From Rhodoblastus sp963703385 (lineage in GTDB: Bacteria; Pseudomonadota; Alphaproteobacteria; Rhizobiales; Beijerinckiaceae), in contig OY969816.1 of assembly GCA_963703385.1 (NCBI GenBank), forward strand, positions 496,001 to 560,000: a stretch of DNA of 64,000 bases, written 5' to 3'. The notes under the pieces were generated by a model. The model had not been told where the DNA came from and searched no databases. It was given only the letters and a program-made list of their open reading frames with translations. Below are positions 17,529-26,353 of the stretch, in pieces. Within the stretch, counting starts at the first letter, position 1. Each line of letters opens with the position of its first letter. The translations under genes and the position numbers were made by a program.

Positions 17529-18635
17529 TCAGGCAGGTTCAGGTTCGCCATGCCGCGATGCTGCCGGCCGCTTTTCGCTTCGGACCGCCGAGGGCGAGCG
17601 CCCCGTCCAACGCTTGAAGGCGTGATTGAACGAGGTCGATCCCTCGTAGCCCAAAAGCCACGCGATCTGCGAAAGGGACATGCTTTCGTCTTTGAGATAT
17701 TGCAGTGCCAGGCTTCGCCGCAACTGGTCGACGATGTCCGCGTAAGTCGTCCCTTCGTCGGCTAGTCTTCGCGACAGAGTGCGCACGCTGAGGGCCAGCG
17801 CCTTGGCCACATTCTGCGTCTGGGCCTTTCCGTTCGGGAGCAGCTTTTCGATTTCGCGTTCCACGGCGGAACGCAATGTCCCGGTCGACACGCCACGTTC
17901 CTTCGCCGCGGCCTCGCAAAAAGGCTTCAAGGCTTTCACCAGCTTCGGATCGGCGGTGGTGAGCGGGATGGCGAGAGTTGCTTGGGAAAATTCGAGCAAA
18001 TGTTCCGACGCCCCTTCAATCGAGGCGCGTCCGAACTCGACCGGACAGAGAAAGAAACGCTCGAAATCCTTCAGGTCCGAATTGCGCGGATGAGCAAATG
18101 TGACCCGGGTCGGGCTGATGTTTCGGCCGGCGACTTCACGCAACATTTTCACAACAACCGCGAACCCAAACTCGGCGTTGTGGCGCGCGCTGTGAACTGG
18201 CAGGCCAAAGAGATCTGCTTCGATGGCGAGGCCGGACGCGGTCCCCACGAATTTGAGGCGGGCGGCTTGATTGGCGATGCGCACATATCGCTCAAAAAGC
18301 GCCAGCGCCTCCTCAATATTTTTTCCGCCGGAAACGACATAGAACAGAATGCCGACGTCACGAGGATTGGCCTTGTCAGCAAGGTGCAGACCGAAGGCGC
18401 TGTCGCCTATCGCATCGGCGGCAAGGTCGAGGAATTTGGCTTGCCCGGCAGCCGATATGCGATGCTGAACCGGATTGCCGCCACGGATCACTTGATCAAC
18501 GTCGTACTCGGGCAGCCCCGCCTCGCGGAGCAATGGCGACATTGCGATGCCGCGCTTCTCCAGTTCCGCCATCGCCTGTCTTACGGCGAAGCCCGTCGTG
18601 GTCAGGAAGACTTGCCGATCTCGATCCTCATCCAT
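17529..18635 (-). CDS. AraC-family regulator with arabinose-binding-like N-terminus (OruR/ArgR type)
   Basis: 368 residues. The N-terminal sensing domain (LLREAGLPEYDVDQVIRGGN, ADAIGDSAFGLHLADKANPR) is that of the PF12625 group. The C-terminal AraC HTH reads LSVRTLSRRLADEGTTYADI and SLSQIAWLLGYEGSTSFNHA, ending FKRWTGRSPSAVR. The group regulates amino-acid, polyamine or sterol use. No target operon is evident next to it. The gene downstream on the same strand starts 127 bases away and is probably separate. Confidence 0.85.
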   Translation of the reverse strand: MDEDRDRQVFLTTTGFAVRQAMAELEKRGIAMSPLLREAGLPEYDVDQVIRGGNPVQHRISAAGQAKFLDLAADAIGDSAFGLHLADKANPRDVGILFYVVSGGKNIEEALALFERYVRIANQAARLKFVGTASGLAIEADLFGLPVHSARHNAEFGFAVVVKMLREVAGRNISPTRVTFAHPRNSDLKDFERFFLCPVEFGRASIEGASEHLLEFSQATLAIPLTTADPKLVKALKPFCEAAAKERGVSTGTLRSAVEREIEKLLPNGKAQTQNVAKALALSVRTLSRRLADEGTTYADIVDQLRRSLALQYLKDESMSLSQIAWLLGYEGSTSFNHAFKRWTGRSPSAVRSEKRPAASRHGEPEPA

Positions 18636-19015
18636 CTGAACGCAATTCCCCAGAGCTTCTGGCGAGATTTAGCAACGCTTTGGCGGATGAAAGGAAGCTG
18701 GCCGCATTACATGACCCGGATGAGCCAGAACCTCCGCTCGTGAAAGCCACTGGCTGTCCTATTTCAGCTGACGACGGACACTTTTACAAGCAGTACCTTC
18801 CGTTCAAGCTGGCGGGCAAACAGGCTCCGAATTATCCCAGGGCGAGGGCGCGCGCGAACAGGCTGTGCAGAAATATCGTCAACTGGGCCTCAAGTCCGAA
18901 ATCGAGATGGGCGCAACATCCTCGGTCGGAGTGGGGACGTTTGCATTCTTGTTGGCCAGTCATCGAGGCCAAGGTCGGAAAACAAACCGCGCCGATGGCC
19001 GATGGCCATGAAACG
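18636..19015. other. Gene-poor stretch
   Basis: 380 bases between the AraC gene and the DUF4167 gene. Open frames exist on both strands, and one plus-strand frame (REQAVQKYRQLGLKSEIEMG) looks protein-like without a start. Nothing can be assigned. Confidence 0.35.
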
Positions 19016-19411
19016 TCAGCCAATTTTTCGGGGATAGCCTGCTGTTTGAGCCGCGAAGGGCTGCGGCGCCGGCACTGCCGTCATGGTGAAACGATCCGGC
19101 AATCCGCCGTCGCCGTCCTCAGCGTCCGAATCGTCCGGATGGGTTTCTCCAACCGCACGGGGCCCCGCCTGAGCGGCTGCAATCAGTCGAAAATAATGCT
19201 CGGCGTGCTGGAGATAGTTCTCCGCCGACACTGGATTGCCGGCCGTATGAGCGTCCCTCGCCAATTGAAGATATTTTTCGGCTATGTGCCGCGCGGTTCC
19301 GCGTATTTTGATATCCGGCCCATTCAATTCATAGGTGCGGGTCAGCGGGTTGGAGTCGCGACGAGCGCCCATCGGGCGGCTCTGCAAGCGGCTATTCTGG
19401 TAAGGTTTCAT
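19016..19411 (-). CDS. DUF4167-domain protein (short form)
   Basis: 131 residues. The core matches the Hyphomicrobiales DUF4167 family: RTYELNGPDIKIRGTARHIA, EKYLQLARDAHTAGNPVSAE, NYLQHAEHYFRLIAAAQ. Full-length members have a longer RNA-binding-like basic head and C-terminal tail; here both are short. GAGG lies 8 bases before the ATG. It may be a paralogue carried on the variable region. Confidence 0.8.
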   Translation of the reverse strand: MKPYQNSRLQSRPMGARRDSNPLTRTYELNGPDIKIRGTARHIAEKYLQLARDAHTAGNPVSAENYLQHAEHYFRLIAAAQAGPRAVGETHPDDSDAEDGDGGLPDRFTMTAVPAPQPFAAQTAGYPRKIG

Positions 19412-19479
19412 TTCATTGTCCTCAAATTTTCACGGCTCATGTTCGCAGAGTCGCGGTTTCCTTGGTTCGAGTCCCCCGG

Positions 19480-19953
19480 TCACCGATCGGCTTTGTCGGC
19501 GACTGGCGCGGACGAAAATGTTTCGTGCCGGCCAGCGTCCCGATGCGACGTCCTGGTGAAAGCGGAAACGAGCGCCAGACCCAGGAGCAGCGCCAGAAGC
19601 GCAGGGACGAGGGGGCTCCAGCGAGGGGCGTTGGGCTTAGGGGCGTTGGTCTTGGCGCCGGCGAAGGGAATGTTCTGGTTGGCGCGCGCAACGGGAAGAA
19701 GCGCGAACAGGCGGTTGGCGATGGCGGCGCCATCGGCGCCGCCGCGCTGCGGGACCATGCGAACCAACACCTCACGGGCGGCGGTTTTCGGCAATTTCGC
19801 GATGCGCGCCGCTTCCGTCCAAGGATCGGCTCCAGTGCGCGCGATCGCTGAAATGATCGTCAGCGGCGTTCCGTTCCCGTCTTCGCATACGATGGCGTAG
19901 AGGAAAGGCTCGAATTCCGGGCCAAGCGGCGGGAAGGCTTGCGACACGCTCAC
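19480..19953 (-). CDS. Hypothetical membrane protein
   Basis: 157 residues from the GTG at 19953, with AGGA 7 bases upstream. A soluble N-terminal domain (FLYAIVCEDGNGTPLTIISA, then ARTGADPWTEAARIAKLPK) is followed by a C-terminal membrane helix (LVPALLALLLGLALVSAF). It is third in a run of small genes on the minus strand (20601 to 19480). The function is unknown. Confidence 0.55.
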   Translation of the reverse strand: MSVSQAFPPLGPEFEPFLYAIVCEDGNGTPLTIISAIARTGADPWTEAARIAKLPKTAAREVLVRMVPQRGGADGAAIANRLFALLPVARANQNIPFAGAKTNAPKPNAPRWSPLVPALLALLLGLALVSAFTRTSHRDAGRHETFSSAPVADKADR

Positions 19954-20003
19954 TCCCAATTCCTAAGCTCCGCCTTCTTTTGACGGATTGTCCATGACGC
20001 CAA

Positions 20004-20327
20004 TCAGTGACGCCAATCTGCTGGCGCCGTCGGCAATTCTCCGGACACGTCAACATGGGCGACGTCGCCTGCCGGGGGCGACGTCGGGTCTGAAAAACTG
20101 AGATCGAGAAGGCGACCTTGATCGGTCAGGAGCTGAAGGTCAGAGCGACCAAACAGACTTTTCAGGACTTCGGCCGGCATTTGGATTTCGCCACAACCCG
20201 TGACGCCCGCGGCGGCGCGAAAATAGCCGTCGAAATCGAATGTCGCCGGCGCGATCTTCTCGCCATTTCGGGTGACGACCCCGTGTCCGGAAATTCCGCC
20301 GAGATAGCGCAGCGCTGTTGTTTTCAT
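20004..20327 (-). CDS. Conserved hypothetical protein
   Basis: 107 residues from MKTTALRYLGGISGHGVV. Continuing blocks are FDFDGYFRAAAGVTGCGEIQ, SLFGRSDLQLLTDQGRLLDL and a final GELPTAPADWRH. The pattern recurs, to my knowledge, in many Hyphomicrobiales as a companion of the upstream 87-residue gene. AGG lies about 8 bases before the ATG. The gap to the upstream gene is 10 bases, so they form an operon. Confidence 0.65.
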   Translation of the reverse strand: MKTTALRYLGGISGHGVVTRNGEKIAPATFDFDGYFRAAAGVTGCGEIQMPAEVLKSLFGRSDLQLLTDQGRLLDLSFSDPTSPPAGDVAHVDVSGELPTAPADWRH

Positions 20328-20337
20328 GGCCATGGCC

Positions 20338-20601
20338 TCACTTGTTCTCCCCATCAGCCTTCAAGGCGTCGGCAAGGCCGTCCGCGTCGATGGCGATTAT
20401 TTGTTCCGATCCGCCAGACGCCGCCAGGGACGGAAGGCGCAACATCGTCGCGATGCGGCGAAAGGCGAGAAACGACAGCCCTGAAATCTCCTCTTCGTCG
20501 GTCGCCAGACGATAGGCGCCAGCCGGTTGCGGACGTTCCAGTTCAGGTAGGGTGAAAGGCCGCCTGAAAGTCACAATGGTCTCGGTGGTTCGGACAGGCA
20601 T
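20338..20601 (-). CDS. Conserved hypothetical protein
   Basis: 87 residues (TTETIVTFRRPFTLPELERP, then GAYRLATDEEEISGLSFLAF, then RRIATMLRLPSL). The ATG at 20601 has GAGGG 8-10 bases upstream. It is the first gene of the small-gene run. Its 5' region lies inside the integrase remnant, whose frame overlaps it, so the promoter is probably within former integrase DNA. Confidence 0.65.
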   Translation of the reverse strand: MPVRTTETIVTFRRPFTLPELERPQPAGAYRLATDEEEISGLSFLAFRRIATMLRLPSLAASGGSEQIIAIDADGLADALKADGENK

Positions 20602-20639
20602 GTGTTTTCCCTCGCAGAAGGCTCCGTCGATCGGTTTCG

Positions 20640-21406
20640 ACGGGTATGCTCCCCCCAATGACCGCCGCGGCCAGCGCCAGAACCCGCCGTTGATCTGCCT
20701 CCGTCTTCTTCGCCCAGGTCTTGGCGTGAAATTGCAGGAACAGAGCGCCGACCTCGGCCAAGGTCTTCGGTTGCGGTGGCTCGACGGTCTTGTCGCCGGG
20801 AATCGGGGGAAGGCCGGTCGGCTGCATGCCGGCGAACAAGGGGTCGAGCGGAACCGTCGAGCCATAGTCGCCGGCAAGCATCGCGGCCAGGATGCGCGCG
20901 TTTTCAATCTTGGCCCGCATGATGCCGTTCGCGGCGAGGCGGAAGGCGTCGATGTCCGCCTTCGGCGGAGGTTTGTCGAGTGACGACAACAATTCCTCAG
21001 CTTCGGCCGGTACGGGCGACTGATAGGCCTGCGACGCGAGCTTGCCGCGCAGGTCCTGGACATATTCCTTCAGCATGGCGATCTCGTTCGCCACGTCGAT
21101 CCTGGGATCGGTCGGCAGGTCGAGGGAGAGTTCGAGCGAATTGTTCAGGCTGGCCTGGAAATAGGCGCGGACACGATCGCGAATCTGCTCGCTCGTCATC
21201 TGCGGCATTCGGGGGAGTCCCTCAAAGAACACGTCGATCAGGTTGCTGATCGTTCGTCCGATCAGCGTCGCGGCTTTCGCCGACGATGTTCGCAGGGAGA
21301 CCTTAAGCTCCCGTTGCCCAACCCGTTCGACCAGTCGGTCGGGAACCGCCATACGGTAGTAGAAGACGCCGCCGCGCCGCACGACGCGCGAAACCGATCT
21401 CGGCAA
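20640..21406 (-). pseudogene. Integrase, N-terminal half only (DUF6538-type)
   Basis: From a TTG at 21406 (AGGAG 7 bases upstream) the protein reads VSRVVRRGGVFYYRMAVPDR, then LVERVGQRELKVSLRTSSAK. This is the DUF6538 head of phage-type integrases. It goes on through a core-binding-like region (ALFLQFHAKTWAKKTEADQR) to about IGGSIPVE. The frame then runs into unrelated DNA and ends at 20543. The catalytic domain is absent. It sits 95 bases from the 3' end of tRNA-Ser, the usual place for an integrase at a tRNA attachment site. Confidence 0.75.
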
Positions 21407-21501
21407 GAGCCGCTCCTGTACCAGGTTTCTGTACCAGGGGAAGGAGGGTGACGAGCAGGGCGTTGAAAAACAGGAGATATATCAGTAGGTTGCGCTAACG
21501 A

Positions 21502-21591
21502 TGGCGGAGAGGGAGGGATTCGAACCCCCGATACGGTTGCCCGTATGCCGCATTTCGAGTGCGGTGCTTTCAACCACTCAGCCACCTCTCC
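21502..21591 (-). tRNA. tRNA-Ser(CGA)
   Basis: On the minus strand GGAGAGG pairs with CCTCTCC, followed by G and an encoded CCA. The anticodon stem CCGCA/TGCGG encloses CTCGAAA, so the anticodon is CGA (Ser). A long variable arm (ATACGGGCAACCGTAT) is present, as expected for tRNA-Ser. The T arm is GGGGGTTCGAATCCCTC. It marks the right boundary of the variable region. Confidence 0.95.
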
Positions 21592-21714
21592 ATCCGGGCG
21601 CTCGGGCGAGTCAAGCCCGCCTCGTGGTAAAGCGGCGCAATATCAGGCGGCGCGGCCGCGCGCAAGCGGCTTCGCCCGGCGCAGGCGAAAATCCTTCGCG
21701 CGCAACATCCGCGC

Positions 21715-21743
21715 TTGACTTCTCGGGGCGCCCGGCATAGGAA
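21715..21743 (+). promoter_or_regulatory. Possible promoter of rplU-rpmA
   Basis: TTGACT, 17 bases, then TAGGAA. It lies about 200 bases upstream of rplU, leaving a leader long enough for ribosomal-protein feedback control. The rest of 21592-21942 shows no gene. Confidence 0.3.
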
Positions 21744-21942
21744 ACCCAACGGTTTGTCGTGGCTCGCCGCCGCGACATTTGCGTTTTTCGGTCTTGCCGA
21801 ACCGTTCGATTTGGCCGAAATCGCCCGCAACCGGATCCCTGGAGGCGAAACCGCCGCGGGGCTCCAATCCACCCGGTTCAACTGCAAAGAAGCCGGCCGC
21901 GTCGTTTGGCGTAGAGCCGGATATCGAACACGAGGAAGAACG

Positions 21943-22254
21943 ATGTTCGCAGTCATCAAAACCGGCGGCAAGCAATATCGCGTCGCCGCCGACGAAAAGA
22001 TCACCGTCATGTCGCTGGAAGGCGAAGCCGGTTCCGTCGTCACCTTTTCCGACGTTCTGATGGTCGAGAAGGACGGCGCCGCCCAGATCGGCGCGCCTTT
22101 CGTCGCCGGCGCCACCGTCAAGGGCGAAATCGTCGAGCAGGCCCGCGGCCCGAAGGTCATTTCCTTCAAGAAGCGCCGCCGCAAGAACTCGAAGCGCAAG
22201 CGCGGCCACCGTCAGGACCTGACGGTCGTGCGCATCACCGAAGTCGTCGCCTGA
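21943..22254 (+). CDS. rplU: 50S ribosomal protein L21
   Basis: 103 residues, standard length. It starts FAVIKTGGKQYRVAADEKIT and carries the basic KKRRRKNSKRKRGHRQDLT stretch that contacts 23S rRNA and L20. GAGGAAG precedes the ATG. The open frame extends further upstream, but the family begins at MFAVIK. It is followed 71 bases on by rpmA, then obgE after one gene, the conserved rplU-rpmA-obg arrangement. Confidence 0.98.
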   Translation: MFAVIKTGGKQYRVAADEKITVMSLEGEAGSVVTFSDVLMVEKDGAAQIGAPFVAGATVKGEIVEQARGPKVISFKKRRRKNSKRKRGHRQDLTVVRITEVVA

Positions 22255-22325
22255 CCGGCTCGCGCTTCACGGATTGAATAAGGGCCGCGTCGGACGCGGC
22301 GAGGCAAAAATTTCGGAGCAGGAAA

Positions 22326-22598
22326 ATGGCTCACAAGAAAGCAGGCGGTTCGTCCCGCAACGGGCGCGACTCGGCAGGCCGGCGTCTTGGCGTAAAGAAA
22401 TTCGGCGGCGAAAACGTGGTCGCCGGCAATATCCTCGTGCGCCAGCGCGGCACCAAATGGCATGCCGGCGCCAATGTCGGCATCGGCAAGGACCACACCC
22501 TTTTCGCCCTCGTAGAGGGCAAGGTGGTCTTCAAGACCCAGGGCGCCCGATCCGTGATTACGGTAGCGCCCGCCCCGGCGGCCACGGCCGCGGAATAA
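22326..22598 (+). CDS. rpmA: 50S ribosomal protein L27
   Basis: 90 residues. It begins MAHKKAGGSSRNGRDSAGRR, the flexible N-terminus reaching the peptidyl-transferase centre, and continues FGGENVVAGNILVRQRGTKW, HAGANVGIGKDHTLFAL. GGAGCAGG lies just upstream. It is the second gene of the rplU operon and is closed by the terminator at 22766. Confidence 0.98.
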   Translation: MAHKKAGGSSRNGRDSAGRRLGVKKFGGENVVAGNILVRQRGTKWHAGANVGIGKDHTLFALVEGKVVFKTQGARSVITVAPAPAATAAE

Positions 22599-22765
22599 CA
22601 GAGGTCGCGATCTTCGGGACCTCGCCGGCGCAAGCCCCAAGGCAGGTTCCGAAAGTCGATTTTCCTTAAGTCCGGCGCTTAGGCCGGGGAAACGACAAAA
22701 GGTCACGTTCCAGCGCGAAGATCGTCACATTCTTCGGTTGGAATGACATCCGGAGCCAACAGCTG

Positions 22766-22793
22766 AAGGGGAAACGGCGCCGTTTCCCCTTTT
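22766..22793 (+). terminator. Rho-independent terminator after rpmA
   Basis: AAGGGGAAACGGC/GCCGTTTCCCCTT is a perfect 13-bp palindrome followed by TT. It probably ends the rplU-rpmA transcript. The next gene starts 20 bases later. Confidence 0.7.
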
Positions 22794-22812
22794 GCTTTGA
22801 CCGGAGCCTTTC

Positions 22813-23421
22813 ATGTTTCCCGAAATCGCCCGCGACGATGTTTTTCGCCTCGAAACCCGGCGGCTGTGGCTGCGCTGGCCGCGCGCATCGGACGCTCCCG
22901 CCGTTTCCGCCCTGGCGGGAGACTGGGGCGTCGCCCGTTGGACCGCGCTGATTCCCCATCCCTATACGATCGAAGACGCCGAGCGCTGCATTCTGGCTGC
23001 GCGCGCGGCCAACGCGCGCGGCTCGGCCCTTCGTTTCGCGCTGACGCTCAAGGATTTCCCGCGCAAACTGGTCGGCATGGCGGGAATCGACCCGGCGGAG
23101 GACGGCCCGAGGCTCGGCTTCTGGCTGGGGCGGCCCTATGCCGGGTGCGGCCTGATGAGCGAAGCGACGCAGGCCCTGGCCGACGTTTTCTTCCGCATCA
23201 CGGAGGCGGCGGAATTGTCCACCGTGATCCTGACGGACAACGCCGCTTCCCGCGCCGTGCTGGAAAAATCCGGTTTCGTCGACAGCGAAAGGTTCGAGGC
23301 CGGCTTCGGCCGCCACGCCGACAGCCCGGTCGTGCGGATGACTTTGCCGCGCGCCGAATGGCAGGCGCCGCGAAGCGCCGGCTTGCGGCCCGCGCTCGCC
23401 TTCGATAGAGCCTTGGCCTGA
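22813..23421 (+). CDS. GNAT acetyltransferase (RimJ/RimL-like)
   Basis: 202 residues. The head LETRRLWLRWPRASDAPAVS and the acetyl-CoA site region (PRLGFWLGRPYAGCGLMSEA, then TDNAASRAVLEKSGFV) are those of RimJ-type N-acetyltransferases. The substrate is unknown; these enzymes modify protein N-termini, small molecules or drugs. It lies between rpmA and obgE, as in many Hyphomicrobiales, 60 bases ahead of obgE. Confidence 0.85.
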   Translation: MFPEIARDDVFRLETRRLWLRWPRASDAPAVSALAGDWGVARWTALIPHPYTIEDAERCILAARAANARGSALRFALTLKDFPRKLVGMAGIDPAEDGPRLGFWLGRPYAGCGLMSEATQALADVFFRITEAAELSTVILTDNAASRAVLEKSGFVDSERFEAGFGRHADSPVVRMTLPRAEWQAPRSAGLRPALAFDRALA

Positions 23422-23481
23422 ACATTTTCCACAGGACATCGGCGGCCCGCGTTTTCCGCGCGGGCCGCGCCGGGCTCAGAC

Positions 23482-24552
23482 ATGAAATTCCTCGATCAGA
23501 CCAAGATTTATGTGCGCTCGGGCGACGGCGGCGCCGGCTGCGTGTCGTTCCGGCGCGAGAAATTCATCGAATTCGGCGGTCCGGACGGCGGCGACGGCGG
23601 GCGCGGCGGCGATGTCGTGGCCGAATGCGTCGCCGGGCTCAACACGCTGATCGATTACCGCTACCAGCAGCATTTCAAGGCCAAGACCGGCGGCCATGGC
23701 ATGGGCAAGAACCGCGCCGGGGGCAGGGGCGCCGACGCCGTGCTGAAAGTGCCGGAAGGCACGCAGATTTTCGAGGAGGACGGCGAAACGCCGATCGCCG
23801 ATCTGACCGAGGTCGGCCAGCGCGTGGTCATCTGCAAGGGCGGCAACGGCGGTTTCGGCAATCTCCATTTCACCACCTCGACCAATCGCGCGCCGCGCCG
23901 CGCCAATCCGGGGCAGGAGGGCGAGGAGCGCACCCTCATCCTGCGCTTGAAACTCATCGCCGACGCCGGCCTGGTCGGCCTGCCCAACGCCGGCAAGTCG
24001 ACTTTTCTGGCCACCGTCTCGGCCGCCAAGCCGAAAATCGCGGATTATCCCTTCACCACGCTTCACCCCAATCTCGGCGTCGTCGATGTCGACGGCAAGG
24101 AATTCGTGCTGGCGGACATTCCCGGACTGATCGAGGGCGCCCACGAGGGCCATGGCCTCGGCGACCGTTTTCTGGGGCATGTCGAGCGCACCGGCGTCCT
24201 ACTGCACCTGGTCGACGCGACCGGCGAGCACGCCGGCAAGGATTACAAGATCGTGCGCGGCGAGCTCGCGGCCTATGGCCACGGCCTGGAGGAAAAGACG
24301 GAAATCGTCGCCTTGTCGAAGATCGATTCGGTTGACGCGGAAACGTTGAAAAAACAGGTCGAGCGCCTGAAGCGGGCGATCCGATCCGCCGGCCCGCCGC
24401 CGGCGGACGGCGAGAAGCCCTCCGCGCCCTATAAAATGTCGGCGATCGCGGGCGAGGGCGTCACGGACGTGCTGCGCGCCTTGTGGCGGACCATTGCCGA
24501 GCAGCGGCGCGACGCGGCGGCGCAGGCGCCGCAGGTCGAGTGGCGGCCGTGA
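23482..24552 (+). CDS. obgE: GTPase Obg/CgtA
   Basis: 356 residues. The Gly-rich OBG fold occupies residues 1-160 (FRREKFIEFGGPDGGDGGRG). The G domain shows G1 at GLPNAGKS (166-173), G3 DIPGLIEGAHEGHG and G4 SKID. Obg binds the 50S subunit and links ribosome assembly, cell cycle and the stringent response. It is essential in most bacteria. The alphaproteobacterial C-terminus is short, ending EWRP-like after the G domain. proB follows after a palindromic repeat. Confidence 0.97.
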   Translation: MKFLDQTKIYVRSGDGGAGCVSFRREKFIEFGGPDGGDGGRGGDVVAECVAGLNTLIDYRYQQHFKAKTGGHGMGKNRAGGRGADAVLKVPEGTQIFEEDGETPIADLTEVGQRVVICKGGNGGFGNLHFTTSTNRAPRRANPGQEGEERTLILRLKLIADAGLVGLPNAGKSTFLATVSAAKPKIADYPFTTLHPNLGVVDVDGKEFVLADIPGLIEGAHEGHGLGDRFLGHVERTGVLLHLVDATGEHAGKDYKIVRGELAAYGHGLEEKTEIVALSKIDSVDAETLKKQVERLKRAIRSAGPPPADGEKPSAPYKMSAIAGEGVTDVLRALWRTIAEQRRDAAAQAPQVEWRP

Positions 24553-24575
24553 GGGGTGGCGCGCCGATTCTCATG

Positions 24576-24722
24576 CGTCATTGCGAGGAGCGAAAGCGAC
24601 GAAGCAATCCACGCTGGGGCGTGCGGCAAGAATTGATTGCTTCGCCAGAGCTCGGCGCTTTGCGTCGAGCGTCGATGTCATCCATGGGGCGGGCGACGCG
24701 CGCCCGGTGGCTCGCAATGACG
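24576..24722. repeat. Palindromic intergenic repeat (CGTCATTGCGAG type)
   Basis: The outer arms CGTCATTGCGAG (24576) and CTCGCAATGACG (24711-24722) are perfectly complementary. Inner parts AGCGACGAAGCAATCCA and GATTGCTTCG partly pair. This form of repeat is, to my knowledge, common in alphaproteobacterial genomes. It lies between obgE and proB. Confidence 0.75.
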
Positions 24723-24762
24723 GCGAAGTCTTTGCAAGAACGTTGAGAATTCTGGAAACGCA

Positions 24763-25896
24763 ATGAACCTTCCTTCTCTCGATCAGTTCAAGCGCGTCGT
24801 CATAAAAGTCGGCTCATCGCTGCTGGTGGATCGCGGGCGCGGCGCGGCGAAACGCGAGTGGCTCGAAGGGCTGGCCGACGATCTTGCCGCCTTGCACCGG
24901 CGCGGCGCCGATGTGCTGGTGGTCTCCTCCGGCGCCGTCGCCCTGGGCCGCTCGGTGCTCGGCCTGCCGCCCGGCCCTCTGAAACTCGAGGATTCGCAGG
25001 CCTCCGCCGCCGTCGGCCAGATCGCTCTGTCGCGCATCTGGGCCGAGGTTCTGGCCGAGCGCCAGATCGTGGCCGGCCAGATTCTGGTGACCTTCGGCGA
25101 TACCGAAGAGCGGCGGCGCTATCTCAATGCGCGCGAAACCCTGGCGCGGCTGATGGACATGCGCGCCGTGCCGGTGATCAACGAAAACGACACGGTGGCG
25201 ACCAGCGAAATCCGCTATGGCGACAACGACCGGCTCGCCGCGCGGGTCGCCACCATGGCCTCGGCCGATCTGCTGATCCTGCTGTCGGATGTCGCCGGCC
25301 TTTACGATTCGCCGCCGGCGCAAAACCCCAATGCGCGGCTGATTCCGGTCGTTCCGCGCATCACCGCCGAGATCGAGGCCGTGGCCGGGGGCGCGGCCTC
25401 CGAGCTTTCGCGCGGCGGCATGACGACCAAGATCGAGGCGGGAAAAATCGCCACCGCCGGCGGCGCCCATATGGTCATCGCCGACGGCCAGAAATCCCAC
25501 CCCGTGGGGCGGATCGCGAATGGCGAACCCTGCACCTGGTTTCTTACGCCCTCGACGCCGGTCACCGCGCGGAAAAAATGGATCGCCGGTTCACTCGCGC
25601 CCCAGGGCGTCTTGACCATCGACGACGGCGCCGCGCGGGCGATTGTCGCCGGCGCGAGCCTGTTGCCGGCGGGGGTAAAAGCGGTCGAAGGCGATTTCGC
25701 GCGCGGCGATTGCGTGATCATCCGCAATCTTCAGGGCGGCGAGATCGGCCGCGGGCTGGTGGGCTATGACGCGGCCCACGCCCAAAAAATCATCGGCCGC
25801 AATTCGCGCGATATTTCCGCGATTCTGGGGACGGAAGGCCGGGTGGAGATGATCCACCGCGACGACATGGTTTTGGCCGGGGATTTTTCGGGCTGA
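24763..25896 (+). CDS. proB: Glutamate 5-kinase
   Basis: 377 residues. The amino-acid kinase domain begins FKRVVIKVGSSLLVDRGRG and contains VINENDTVATSEIRYGDNDR (substrate and nucleotide sites) and GMTTKIEAGKIAT. A C-terminal PUA domain starts near ARKKWIAGSLAPQGVLTIDD. ProB phosphorylates glutamate for proline synthesis and is feedback-inhibited by proline. Its partner proA is about 14 kb away on the other strand, with nadD beside it. Confidence 0.97.
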   Translation: MNLPSLDQFKRVVIKVGSSLLVDRGRGAAKREWLEGLADDLAALHRRGADVLVVSSGAVALGRSVLGLPPGPLKLEDSQASAAVGQIALSRIWAEVLAERQIVAGQILVTFGDTEERRRYLNARETLARLMDMRAVPVINENDTVATSEIRYGDNDRLAARVATMASADLLILLSDVAGLYDSPPAQNPNARLIPVVPRITAEIEAVAGGAASELSRGGMTTKIEAGKIATAGGAHMVIADGQKSHPVGRIANGEPCTWFLTPSTPVTARKKWIAGSLAPQGVLTIDDGAARAIVAGASLLPAGVKAVEGDFARGDCVIIRNLQGGEIGRGLVGYDAAHAQKIIGRNSRDISAILGTEGRVEMIHRDDMVLAGDFSG

Positions 25897-26015
25897 GGCA
25901 TTTAGCCGGCGGGAGGGATTCGCGGACTGGATCGAATTGCGCCAGCACGGCGTTTTCCGTTGGGACGCGAGCGATCGGCGCGCAATTCATTTCATTACCG
26001 TCGCCATAAGCGCCA

Positions 26016-26035
26016 AACGTAATGACATTTACGTT
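26016..26035. promoter_or_regulatory. Probable operator of the DUF1778/GNAT toxin-antitoxin operon
   Basis: AACGTAA-TGACAT-TTACGTT is a 7-bp inverted repeat ending 36 bases before the antitoxin start. DUF1778 (ribbon-helix-helix) antitoxins repress their own promoters at such sites. Confidence 0.5.
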
Positions 26036-26071
26036 ACATTCTGCTATGACGCCTTGAAACAGGGGGTATCC

Positions 26072-26353
26072 ATGGCGACAAAAATACCGGCGGCGAATCG
26101 TGAGACGCTTAATGTTCGCATCAGGCCGGAAGATCGCCATTTGATCGACCGCGCCGCCCGCCTGCTCGGGAAAAGCCGCACCGATTTTCTGCTCGAATCC
26201 GCGCGTCGCGCGGCGCAAGACGCGTTGCTCGATCAAACGCTGTTCAAGGTGAGCCCGGAGGTCTATGCGGCGTACGTGGCGCGGCTCGACGCGCCGCCCG
26301 CGCCGAATGAGAAGCTGCGCCGCATGATGACCACTCCGGCGCCGTGGGAATGA
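26072..26353 (+). CDS. DUF1778 antitoxin (TacA-like)
   Basis: 93 residues from the ATG at 26072, with AGGGGGT upstream. The ribbon-helix-helix head is RETLNVRIRPEDRHLIDRAA followed by LGKSRTDFLLESARR. The C-terminal tail (LPPAPNEKLRRMM-like) wraps the toxin in the family. The stop is directly followed by the toxin start (TGAATG), the usual tight coupling. It represses its own promoter and neutralises the GNAT toxin. Confidence 0.85.
   Translation: MATKIPAANRETLNVRIRPEDRHLIDRAARLLGKSRTDFLLESARRAAQDALLDQTLFKVSPEVYAAYVARLDAPPAPNEKLRRMMTTPAPWE

Noticed and set aside
15027..21406. The two integrase fragments as one gene split by insertion
   Set aside because: The N-terminal half is DUF6538-type, while the C-terminal tail belongs to a different integrase group, so they are not halves of one protein.
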